Assembly: GCA_031255815.1 (NCBI GenBank) | Contig: JAIRRU010000280.1 | Location: 1 to 7,088, forward strand | Direction: 5' to 3' | DNA from: Treponema sp. | Lineage (GTDB): Bacteria; Spirochaetota; Spirochaetia; Treponematales; Breznakiellaceae | DNA: 7,088 bases | Shown: positions 1 to 6,111 of the stretch, in pieces | How the letters are laid out: the number at the start of each line of letters is the position of its first letter | Position numbering within the stretch: position 1 is the first letter of the stretch | Translations under genes and position numbers: made by a program | Notes under the pieces: generated by a model | What the model saw: the letters and a program-made list of their open reading frames with translations, nothing else | What the model was told of the DNA's origin: nothing | The model's database searches: none

Positions 1-99
1 TGTAATATGGTCGATGAAGCCCCGACCTTTGCCGGAATACTGGGGCTTACGATGAACAATACCGACGGAACCTGCCTTGACGCAATATTAACCCGGTGA
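1..99 (+). CDS. C-terminal end of a probable alkaline-phosphatase-superfamily hydrolase (partial)
   Basis: Frame 1 is open from the window edge to TGA at 97-99 and encodes 32 residues. The piece VDEAPTFAGILGL followed by a short linker and DGTCLDAIL fits the usual C-terminus of type I phosphodiesterase/nucleotide pyrophosphatase, phosphatase or sulfatase-like proteins. In those proteins a D-x-A-P-T-x-A-x-L-L-G segment is followed by a G-R-x-L-x-E-I-L-like tail. The catalytic part lies outside the window, so substrate and localisation cannot be judged. It reads in the same direction as the transporter operon, with 67 bases between its stop and the next ATG, so it could be co-transcribed. The family call rests on one short motif. 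An unrelated protein end is possible, but the reading frame itself looks real. Confidence 0.55.
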   Translation, partial: CNMVDEAPTFAGILGLTMNNTDGTCLDAILTR

Positions 100-100
100 G

Positions 101-121
101 CAGGTTTCCGCGGATCACCTG
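101..121. promoter_or_regulatory. Inverted repeat upstream of the transporter operon, possible operator
   Basis: CAGGT at 101-105 is mirrored by ACCTG at 117-121 around an 11-base spacer that contains the palindrome CCGCGG (108-113). Immediately to the right, CCTG-AAAA-CAGG (118-129) makes a second small inverted repeat sharing an arm. The element lies just after the upstream stop codon and 45 bases before the binding-protein ATG. That is a suitable place for a repressor operator or a weak hairpin. No convincing -35/-10 pair was found in 100-166, so an operator role is inference only. Confidence 0.25.
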
Positions 122-153
122 AAAACAGGCCATATTTTGGTTTGTAAATATGT

Positions 154-161
154 GAGGAGGA
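154..161 (+). promoter_or_regulatory. Ribosome-binding site that fixes the binding-protein start
   Basis: GAGGAGGA lies 5 bases before the ATG at 167. It is a near-ideal Shine-Dalgarno sequence. It favours this ATG over the in-frame TTG at 137, which would place 10 unusual residues ahead of a normal signal peptide. Confidence 0.8.
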
Positions 162-166
162 AGAGT

Positions 167-1447
167 ATGAAAGCTGCACGGAATGTCTTATTCGTTCTTT
201 GTCTGATTTGCCTCTGCGCGGGCGCCGTAAGCGCCGGCGGCGGGAACCAGGGGAGAGGGTCGGGGCCGGTAACTGTCCAGTTCCATTATAATGCCTGGAA
301 TACGGGGCTGGAGGTGATCGCGGAACTGATAGATGAATTTAACGCGAGTCAAAGCGAGGTGGTAATTGAAGGCAGCTTTGGCGGCGGCTGGGAAGAGTCC
401 AACAAGAAACTCCTGGCATCCCTGGTAGCCGGCGATACCCCCGCTTTGGCCATGGTGGCCATGGCCTACAACGCCCCCTTCCTGGTGGAAGGGCATTTTG
501 AAGATCTCAGCGCCTATATGGCAAAGGATACCGAGGTTACGGAAAGCGATTTTATGAAGGCCCTTCTGGATCTGAACCGGTACAACGGAAAGGTCTACGG
601 GCTTCCCCTGGCCTGTTCGGCGCCGATTCTCTACTACAACAAGGATATCTTCAGAAAGGCGGGGCTGGACCCCGACAAGCCCCCGGCCGCCTGGAACGAT
701 GTCTACAGCTACGCCCAGAAGATCCGCGCCCTGGGCCCCGAGTATACGGGGCTCCTTTTTAACCGTTCCAACGGTTACATCAGCATGGGGATGGTCCGGG
801 CCTTTGGGAGCAACTGGATAGCCCAAGATAATTCCACGGTTCTCTGGACCGACAAGGGCGCGGTGGAAGCCCTGCAGTTGGTACAGAAGATCCACAACGA
901 AGGCCTGGGGGTGTACCAGGGGGATGAGGCAAGCATGGTTGGTTCCGGTATGACCGGTATGTGGGTGCAAACCTGCGCCGATGTGGGAAAGTTTCTCAGG
1001 GATCTTGGTTACGATTGGGGCAACGCCCCCCTGCCGGCCCAGGTTACCCAGTCCGAGCCAATAGGGGGCGGCAGCATTTATATGTTCAAGAATTCCCCCC
1101 AAGCCCAGAAGGACGGGGCCTGGAAATTTATGAAATTCCTGGTCAGCCCCGAAAGCCAGTCCCGATGGTCCAGCGCTACCGGCTATGTGTTTACCACCCA
1201 GGCGGCCCTTAACTATCCTGCGGTGCAGGACCAGTTGCGAAGAGAACCCCGGTACGGGGTGGTATACGGCCCCCTGGCGGAATACGCCGTGGCCCAGGAT
1301 ACTACCCAGCTTATTCCTTTCGTGGAAGTACTGGATATTTTTAACAAGCTTTGGGACGACACGATCCTCAACAACGGGGACGCGGTAAGGAACTCCGCCG
1401 AGGCCCAGGCCCAGGCAAACCGGATCATAGCCCCTTACAAGAAGTAG
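167..1447 (+). CDS. ABC transporter extracellular solute-binding protein, family 1 (CUT1, UgpB/MalE-like)
   Basis: This 426-residue protein is the external receptor of a carbohydrate-type ABC importer. It binds the solute and delivers it to the two permeases encoded next. Residues 1-23 are a signal peptide: a short basic start (K2, R5), a hydrophobic core rich in Leu and Cys, and a probable signal-peptidase I site after AVSA before GGG. Cysteines 12, 15 and 17 lie in the core, but none has a normal lipobox, so a lipid anchor is uncertain. Family-1 features include YNKDIFRKAGLDPDKPP from about residue 157, the segment PIGGGSIYMF about two-thirds along, and GYVFTTQAAL from residue 339 after a W-KFMKFLVSPESQ stretch. 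These are most like UgpB-type proteins for glycerol-3-phosphate or glycerophosphodiesters and oligosaccharides. The real ligand cannot be read from sequence. Nine bases separate its stop from the first permease. Confidence 0.9.
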   Translation: MKAARNVLFVLCLICLCAGAVSAGGGNQGRGSGPVTVQFHYNAWNTGLEVIAELIDEFNASQSEVVIEGSFGGGWEESNKKLLASLVAGDTPALAMVAMAYNAPFLVEGHFEDLSAYMAKDTEVTESDFMKALLDLNRYNGKVYGLPLACSAPILYYNKDIFRKAGLDPDKPPAAWNDVYSYAQKIRALGPEYTGLLFNRSNGYISMGMVRAFGSNWIAQDNSTVLWTDKGAVEALQLVQKIHNEGLGVYQGDEASMVGSGMTGMWVQTCADVGKFLRDLGYDWGNAPLPAQVTQSEPIGGGSIYMFKNSPQAQKDGAWKFMKFLVSPESQSRWSSATGYVFTTQAALNYPAVQDQLRREPRYGVVYGPLAEYAVAQDTTQLIPFVEVLDIFNKLWDDTILNNGDAVRNSAEAQAQANRIIAPYKK

Positions 1448-1456
1448 AGGTACGCA

Positions 1457-2371
1457 ATGAAAGGCAGGGTATCCCCCCGGTTAAAAAAGAAACTCGGCGA
1501 ATCCGCGGTCATCGCGCTCTGCCTTTCCCCTTCCGCCGTTCTTATTCTTGTTTTTACTTACTTTTCATTCTTTTACTGTATTTATCTGAGTTTCCATTCC
1601 TGGAACATCCTTTCCCCTAAGCGGTTTATCGGGCTTGAAAATTATATAAGCGCCTTTAGTTCCCCGGATTTTCTGAACGCCCTTAGGGTTACCTTTATCT
1701 ATGTGGCCGCTGCGGTGCCTCCCTGCGTTATCCTCGGCATGGTGGCGGGACTGCTCCTTAACTGGATAAGCCATGCCAAAAGCTTCTTCCGGCTCATGCT
1801 TTTTCTGCCTTTTATTATTTCCATGGTAGCGGCCTCCACCGTTTGGCGCATGGTTTTGCATCCCGGCGCCGGCGGTTTTCTTAACCATATTTTGTTTAGC
1901 CTGGGCTTCAAGGCCAGCCACTGGACCAACTGGTGGAATGATACCCAGGGAGGGGCCATAGCTTCGGTAGTTATCGTGGGGGTATGGAAATTTGTCGGCT
2001 ACAACGGGGTGCTCTTTCTTGCGGGGCTCAAGAATATCGACAAAAGCCTGTACGAGGCGGCTAAAGCGGACGGGGCGAATCCCTGGCAAAAATTCTTCCG
2101 GATCACCTTCCCCCTCCTCTCTCCCACTACTTTTCTGGTAACCATGCTCCAGTTGATATCCGCCTTTAAGGTGGTGGAATCTATTATGATTATGACCGGA
2201 GGCGGGCCCGCAGACAGCACCATGGCATTGGTGCTCTATATTTACAACAATGCCTTTAGTTACCTGAAATTCGGTTACGCCTGCGCTGTTTCGGCGATCC
2301 TCTTCGGCATCATACTCCTTGTAACCGTAGTTCAGCTGATCTTGGAAAAACGAATGGTTCACTACCAATAG
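1457..2371 (+). CDS. CUT1 ABC transporter permease, MalF/UgpA type
   Basis: This is a 304-residue inner-membrane protein, expected to pair with the next gene product to form the import channel. Hydrophobic stretches suggest six helices, near residues 18-46, 78-104, 113-134, 168-190, 220-246 and 275-297. The cytoplasmic EAA loop that docks the ATPase is clear: YEAAKADGAN begins at residue 199, with E200 and invariant G206, and runs into WQKFFRITFPLLSP. The downstream MTGGGPADSTMALVLYIYNNAF segment is characteristic of MalF/UgpA-like subunits. The length is normal for UgpA-like proteins and lacks the long periplasmic insert of E. coli MalF. AGAGG (1446-1450), overlapping the previous stop codon, is the ribosome-binding site, so translation is probably coupled to the binding-protein gene. 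The partner ATPase is not in the window. Confidence 0.92.
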   Translation: MKGRVSPRLKKKLGESAVIALCLSPSAVLILVFTYFSFFYCIYLSFHSWNILSPKRFIGLENYISAFSSPDFLNALRVTFIYVAAAVPPCVILGMVAGLLLNWISHAKSFFRLMLFLPFIISMVAASTVWRMVLHPGAGGFLNHILFSLGFKASHWTNWWNDTQGGAIASVVIVGVWKFVGYNGVLFLAGLKNIDKSLYEAAKADGANPWQKFFRITFPLLSPTTFLVTMLQLISAFKVVESIMIMTGGGPADSTMALVLYIYNNAFSYLKFGYACAVSAILFGIILLVTVVQLILEKRMVHYQ

Positions 2372-2380
2372 GAAAACAGG

Positions 2381-3253
2381 ATGGCGAGAAATATTTCCGC
2401 AGTAATCTGCAATAACCAAAGGCTTTCCGGTCAGAGGCTGGTTTCATGGCTGGGAACGGTTCTTATCTATCTGTTCCTGGCCTTTTTGGTTCTTATCATA
2501 AATTTCCCCTTCATCTGGATGGTCTTGACCTCCCTTAAAAATTCACCGGAGGTCTTCCTTATCCCTTTCAAATTCTTTCCTGAAAGGATTGTCTGGAGCA
2601 ACTACTCGTTTGCCTGGCGTTTAGCCCCCTGGGCCGCGTATTTCGGAAATTCCCTGTTCATCGCGGTAATTTCCATGGCGGGCCAGATGTTTTTTGGTTC
2701 CCTTGCGGCCTATGCCTTTACCCGTAAATTCAAGCTTAACAAACTGATTTTTACCCTCTTTCTGGGGGCCATGATGATCCCCGGCCAGGCTACCATGATC
2801 CCCAATTACGTAATTTTTAAATCCCTGGGATGGATCAATACCTATTTGCCCTTGACGGTTCCCTTTTTAACGGGGGTATTTGCCATCTTCTTACTGCGCC
2901 AGTATTTTCTTTCCATTCCCAAAGACTATGAAGACGCGGCGGCGATTGACGGCTGCAGGGCCTTCTTTTACATATTCCGGATTTTGATGCCCCTTTCAAG
3001 CTCCGCGCTGATAACGGTGGCTTTACTGGCATTTAACGATCGCTGGAACGATTACCTTTACTCCCTTATCATGATTACCAAGAACAATATGCGGACGGTT
3101 CAGGTGGGGCTTGGTATTTTGCGGGAAATGGGCGCGCCCGTATCTTTTCTTATGGCCGCGACAACCTTTGTTACCATTCCGGTCATCGTTCTCTTCCTCT
3201 TTGTGCAGAAACGTTTTATAGATGGTGTTATGACGGGAGGTATTAAAGGTTAA
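2381..3253 (+). CDS. CUT1 ABC transporter permease, MalG/UgpE type
   Basis: This 290-residue inner-membrane subunit should form the heterodimeric channel with the preceding permease. The first helix is at about residues 24-50, and TSLKNSPEVF just after it is the typical MalG/UgpE start of the first external loop. SLAAYAFTRKFKLNK and MMIPGQATMIPNYVIFKSLGWINTYLPL follow in the order usual for this family. The EAA loop is YEDAAAIDGC from residue 183, with E184 and the invariant G191 present. C192 replaces the more common Ala, which is a mild deviation. The C-terminus LFVQKRFIDGVMTGGIKG is the standard MalG-family ending, so the gene is complete. AGGA (2370-2373), overlapping the previous TAG, provides the ribosome-binding site, and 9 bases separate the two genes. 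Confidence 0.92.
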   Translation: MARNISAVICNNQRLSGQRLVSWLGTVLIYLFLAFLVLIINFPFIWMVLTSLKNSPEVFLIPFKFFPERIVWSNYSFAWRLAPWAAYFGNSLFIAVISMAGQMFFGSLAAYAFTRKFKLNKLIFTLFLGAMMIPGQATMIPNYVIFKSLGWINTYLPLTVPFLTGVFAIFLLRQYFLSIPKDYEDAAAIDGCRAFFYIFRILMPLSSSALITVALLAFNDRWNDYLYSLIMITKNNMRTVQVGLGILREMGAPVSFLMAATTFVTIPVIVLFLFVQKRFIDGVMTGGIKG

Positions 3254-3256
3254 GCC

Positions 3257-4564
3257 ATGCCGACGCCTTCTTTGTTTTGCCGCGACCTTTACAAGGACTA
3301 TCTCCTTGATCTGATCCGCATCCCCTCCCTAACCGGGGAAGAGGGGGCCTGCGCGGAATATGTGCTGGATTCGCTAAAGAGTATCGGTTTTGGTTCGTCC
3401 CCCGAAAGGAAGGCCTTTATCGACGCCGCCGGAAACGTGGTAGGGATACTGCAAGCCGGTCCCGGGCAGGCGGTACTGCTTAACACCCACCTGGACGTGG
3501 TTCCTCCGGGCGATGCTGAATTCTGGGCGCCTTACAGTCCCTTTGGCGGGCATGTCGAAGGGGACAGGGTTATTGGCCGGGGCGCGGCGGATATTAAGGG
3601 GGGGCTTGCCGCCCAGTTTTTTGCCTTTAAGTATTTTAAGGAGATGCTGGACAGGGGGGGCAAATTCAACGGCACGCTGATCTTTTCTTCGGTGGTTCAC
3701 GAAGAAGCGGCGGAGATGCTGGGTATGCAGATCCTTATCGAGGAAACGCTGCCGGGTTTGGGCTTGAAGCCGGATCTCTGTATTCTGGGGGAACCCACCG
3801 GGGGTAAGGTTGCTTTGGGGCAGCGGGGAAAGGTAGAACTGGTAATAACTACCAGCGGCAAGATCGCCCATAGCAGCCAGCCGGCCCTGGGGATAAACTC
3901 TCTGGAAAAAATGCTGCCGGTTATACGTTACATCTTTGAAGATCTGCCTCTGCGCCTAAAACACGATTTACCCATGTGCGAAGGCAGTGTTACTATAACC
4001 GACTGCGTTGTAAAGCCGGGTAAAATGAGCGTTATACCGGATTTCTGTGAAATATCCGTAGATCGGCGCTATACCCCCGGGGAGGATATCCCGGCCCTGC
4101 TCGGAGAATTCAAAAATCTCTTTCAGGAACTGCAAAAGAAAGATCCCGATTTTCACGCCCAGGTATTCCCCCGGGTTTACCATGAGCGTACCTGGGCGGG
4201 TTATGAAAAGAAGGTCTGCAAGCACCATCCCGCCTGGGTTACCGACGCGAAGTTACCGATCGTGAAACGATCCCTGGATGCCCTTGCCGCGATTCATCAG
4301 AATCCCGCGCCGTTTTTCTGGAAGTTCGGAACCGACGGCAGCATGACCGCCGCGCTTTGCGGTATCCCTACCATCGGTTACAGCCACGCGAAGGAAGAGT
4401 GGGCCCACCAGGCAAAGGAAGAGGTGTCTCTTAGCGAAATGGAAAAAACAGTAGAAGGAACCATCGCCATGGTTGCCGCCGTTCTTGGCGGTTTCCCGGT
4501 ATTGCCCGGTTTGAACGGCTGCCATTTGGGAACCGGGCTTTCCGAAGGGCTTCGTTTCAGATAG
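3257..4564 (+). CDS. M20-family metallo-amidohydrolase (ArgE/DapE/YgeY-like)
   Basis: This 435-residue protein is a predicted two-zinc hydrolase of amide bonds (peptidase, deacetylase or deacylase). The catalytic set of the M20 family is complete: H78 and D80 in NTHLDVVPPGD, bridging D112 in GRGAADIKGG, general base E149 with ligand E150 in VHEEAAE, ligand E179 in GEPTG, and C-terminal H384 in WAHQAKEE. H205 in GKIAHSSQP marks the dimerisation (lid) domain. ISVDRRYTPGED, the Y..R-TWAGYE region and FGTDGSMTAALCGIPTIGY recall YgeY-type proteins more than classical ArgE. No signal peptide is seen, so it is probably cytoplasmic. The gene starts 3 bases after the permease stop with AAAGG at 3245-3249, so it belongs to the transporter operon and likely acts on the imported compound. 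A roughly 20-residue tail after the conserved core is not explained. The substrate is unknown. Confidence 0.88.
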   Translation: MPTPSLFCRDLYKDYLLDLIRIPSLTGEEGACAEYVLDSLKSIGFGSSPERKAFIDAAGNVVGILQAGPGQAVLLNTHLDVVPPGDAEFWAPYSPFGGHVEGDRVIGRGAADIKGGLAAQFFAFKYFKEMLDRGGKFNGTLIFSSVVHEEAAEMLGMQILIEETLPGLGLKPDLCILGEPTGGKVALGQRGKVELVITTSGKIAHSSQPALGINSLEKMLPVIRYIFEDLPLRLKHDLPMCEGSVTITDCVVKPGKMSVIPDFCEISVDRRYTPGEDIPALLGEFKNLFQELQKKDPDFHAQVFPRVYHERTWAGYEKKVCKHHPAWVTDAKLPIVKRSLDALAAIHQNPAPFFWKFGTDGSMTAALCGIPTIGYSHAKEEWAHQAKEEVSLSEMEKTVEGTIAMVAAVLGGFPVLPGLNGCHLGTGLSEGLRFR

Positions 4565-4631
4565 GGCAAACGATTCTATCTTTGTCGTGTCCAGGCTGCC
4601 AGCGAAGTAACAATCCCTAAGAACAAGGAGA

Positions 4632-4655
4632 GGCCTTGCGGCGCGGTTCGCGGCC
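4632..4655. terminator. Weak GC-rich hairpin between convergent genes, possible terminator
   Basis: GGCC (4632-4635) and GCG (4638-4640) can pair with CGC (4649-4651) and GGCC (4652-4655), leaving a two-base TT bulge and an 8-base loop. It sits 1 base past the sulfatase stop on the minus strand and 67 bases past the M20 stop on the plus strand, so it could serve as a shared terminator. Neither side has a proper T-run. The minus-strand exit is only pyrimidine-rich (CTCTCCTTGTTCTT), so the call is tentative. The rest of the 92-base gap shows nothing else recognisable. Confidence 0.25.
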
Positions 4656-4656
4656 C

Positions 4657-5979
4657 TTAGAATTCTTCCGGATAAACCTTCCGCTGCCCCGAGGGGGATT
4701 TTTCGGCTTCGGTAACGGACGCTTCCTTCCCCTCGATTTCCTTTATGCGTTTTAAAAGCCGCGCCTTCATGGCGTCGCACACTTCCTTGTGGGAGGCCAT
4801 GTTGATCAGGTTCGTCAGTTCGTGGGGATCGTGTTCCAGATCGTAGAGATACTGCTCGGCATAAACCGGGGAATCCTTGCCCTTCCAGCCGTCCGTGTCC
4901 GGGGCGTTAAGGCCGTATTTCCAGCGTTTAGTCCGCAGCGCCCTGCCCGTTTGGGATTCGCTTATCTGGATAAAAACATCATCGGGCCAGTTTTCGCGGC
5001 CGTCCAGCAGGGATCTGCCTTCCATTTCTTCGGGGACGGGAAGGCCCGCCGCGTCCAGCAGGGTAGGCGGCATATCGACCAGGCTTACCAGGTCGGTAAC
5101 GCGGCCGCCCCCCGAAAATCCGGGGCCGGAGAGGGCCATGGGGATACGGATCGACGCTTCGTGGCAGGATCGCTTGTACTCCTTGTTCCGGGTTTTAAAA
5201 TGGTTCCCGTGGTCGGCGGTGTAGAGAATGACGGTATTGTCCAGAATTTCAAGGCTCCGCAGCGCGTCGCTCAGCCGGCCCAGGGCCTCGTCCAGCCGTT
5301 TGACCATGCCGAAGTATCCCCCCAGGTGCTGGGCCGAGGATCCTCCCAGGGCGGCAAGGTCGCCGGGTATCCAGCGTCCGGTATAGGGTTCCCGGTAGCC
5401 TTCCGGCGGGGGGTAGTCGTCCACGCGGTTTTGGTGGTGGGGCTCAAGAAAGGATAAGAAAAGGAAAAAGGGCCTGTCCCTTTCATCCGCGATATACCGG
5501 ATCGCCGCGTCGGTCAGGGCGTCAACCCGGTATCCCGGCAGAAACACTTCTCTGCCGTCCCGGTCGTACACCACGGTACGGTAGGTGTCGGATGTGTGTT
5601 CCAGGGCGTTGGCGCCGAGCCAGTAATCGTATCCGCCCTGCCTGTCACGGGGAACCGGCTCCTGGACGGCAAGGTGCCATTTCCCGATATAGGCGGTGCC
5701 GTAGCCCCCCTCTTTAAAGTAATGGGCCAGGGTCTTCTGGGCGCCAAGGGCTATGCCGTTCCGGTAAACCCCGGTATTGGTGGCGTATCTTCCGGTCTGG
5801 AGGCAGGCCCTGGCGGGGGCGCAGACCGGCTGGCAGGTAAATGCGTTGAAACAATGGGTTCCGGCCTGGGCCATGCGGTCGAAATTCGGCGTCAGCCCCA
5901 GCGGGTTCCCGTGAAGCCCCGTGGTGTCCCAGCGCTGCTGATCCGTAAAAAAAACAATGACATTCGGCTGCTTTTTCAT
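4657..5979 (-). CDS. Cys-type sulfatase (S1 family, alkaline phosphatase superfamily), no signal peptide
   Basis: This 440-residue enzyme is predicted to hydrolyse sulfate esters, or possibly phospho- or phosphonate esters, using a formylglycine made from C53. The modification signature C-x-P-x-R-x-x-x-x-T-G is intact (CAPARACLQTG, residues 53-63). Other active-site elements are present: metal-binding D13 in FFTDQQRWD, K100 and H102 in IGKWHL, H181 in LEPHHQ, D256-H257 in TADHGNH, and K269 five residues before E274 in KRSCHEASIRIP. The C-terminal RALRTKRWKYG and YLYDLEHDPHELTNL segments are standard for the family. The start at MKKQPN is set by AAGGAG (5986-5991), 6 bases upstream. An in-frame upstream extension to 6054 has no support. 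The protein begins directly with the first beta-strand, so it should be cytoplasmic. It needs a maturase (anSME or FGE) encoded elsewhere. It converges on the transporter operon. Confidence 0.9.
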   Translation of the reverse strand: MKKQPNVIVFFTDQQRWDTTGLHGNPLGLTPNFDRMAQAGTHCFNAFTCQPVCAPARACLQTGRYATNTGVYRNGIALGAQKTLAHYFKEGGYGTAYIGKWHLAVQEPVPRDRQGGYDYWLGANALEHTSDTYRTVVYDRDGREVFLPGYRVDALTDAAIRYIADERDRPFFLFLSFLEPHHQNRVDDYPPPEGYREPYTGRWIPGDLAALGGSSAQHLGGYFGMVKRLDEALGRLSDALRSLEILDNTVILYTADHGNHFKTRNKEYKRSCHEASIRIPMALSGPGFSGGGRVTDLVSLVDMPPTLLDAAGLPVPEEMEGRSLLDGRENWPDDVFIQISESQTGRALRTKRWKYGLNAPDTDGWKGKDSPVYAEQYLYDLEHDPHELTNLINMASHKEVCDAMKARLLKRIKEIEGKEASVTEAEKSPSGQRKVYPEEF

Positions 5980-5985
5980 CTTTCG

Positions 5986-5991
5986 CTCCTT
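5986..5991 (-). promoter_or_regulatory. Ribosome-binding site of the sulfatase gene
   Basis: Read on the minus strand, AAGGAG is followed by CGAAAG and then the ATG whose first base is 5979. The 6-base spacing is good, and this decides between the MKKQPN start and an upstream ATG at 6054. Confidence 0.75.
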
Positions 5992-6038
5992 GCCGATCCC
6001 GTTTGAAACAGGCTTAAAGGCGTTTTCGCATCTTTGAA

Positions 6039-6070
6039 CCGCGGGCCAAGCCAAGAGGCGCCAAGGCCCT
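6039..6070. repeat. GC-rich repeat-like patch upstream of rsmG (copy A)
   Basis: The patch contains GCCAAG-A-GGCGCCAAGGCCC (6050-6069), which resembles GCGAAGGGCGCAAAGGCCC at 6952-6970 beyond rsmG. Both have alternating GCG/GGC and AAG units. It lies in the divergent sulfatase-rsmG spacer, outside both genes. It may be a degenerate dispersed intergenic repeat. Only two copies are visible here, so family status is inference. Confidence 0.35.
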
Positions 6071-6075
6071 AAAGA

Positions 6076-6102
6076 TTGTCCGGGAATCGGGAAAAGTATA
6101 CA
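6076..6102 (+). promoter_or_regulatory. Possible rsmG promoter
   Basis: TTGTCC at 6076-6081 and TATACA at 6097-6102 are 15 bases apart. Each matches the vegetative consensus at about four of six positions. Transcription from here would begin near 6109, almost at the ATG at 6112, giving an essentially leaderless message. That would agree with the absence of a Shine-Dalgarno close to that ATG. The same AGTATA block read on the minus strand gives TATACT, so the spacer might also contribute to the divergent sulfatase promoter. The match is weak. Confidence 0.25.
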
Positions 6103-6111
6103 CTAAAATTT

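Noticed and set aside
137..166. In-frame TTG start extending the binding protein by 10 residues
   Set aside because: The ATG at 167 has an excellent GAGGAGGA site 5 bases upstream and begins a normal signal peptide. The extension would add charged residues ahead of it.
188..1102. Minus-strand open frame of 304 codons opposite the binding-protein gene
   Set aside because: It is antisense to a clear solute-binding protein, and its translation shows no family features.
1457..3253. Lower GC of the permease genes as a sign of horizontal transfer (24 of 60 G/C at 2221-2280 against 46 of 60 at 6601-6660)
   Set aside because: Membrane proteins need T-rich Phe, Leu and Ile codons. The adjacent soluble binding-protein gene in the same operon is GC-rich (41 of 60 at 661-720), so composition does not mark an island.
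4543..4557. CGAAG-GG-CTTCG followed by TTT as a terminator of the M20 gene
   Set aside because: It lies inside the coding region before the stop, the loop would be only 2-4 bases, and the T-run is 3 bases.
4789..5457. Long plus-strand open frame (222 codons) opposite the sulfatase gene
   Set aside because: It is antisense to a gene with complete catalytic motifs, has no recognisable domain, and arises from GC-rich codon bias.
5980..6054. 25-residue N-terminal extension of the sulfatase
   Set aside because: MKKQPN at 5979 has a proper AAGGAG site and starts exactly where sulfatases start. The extension contains no signal-peptide-like hydrophobic core.
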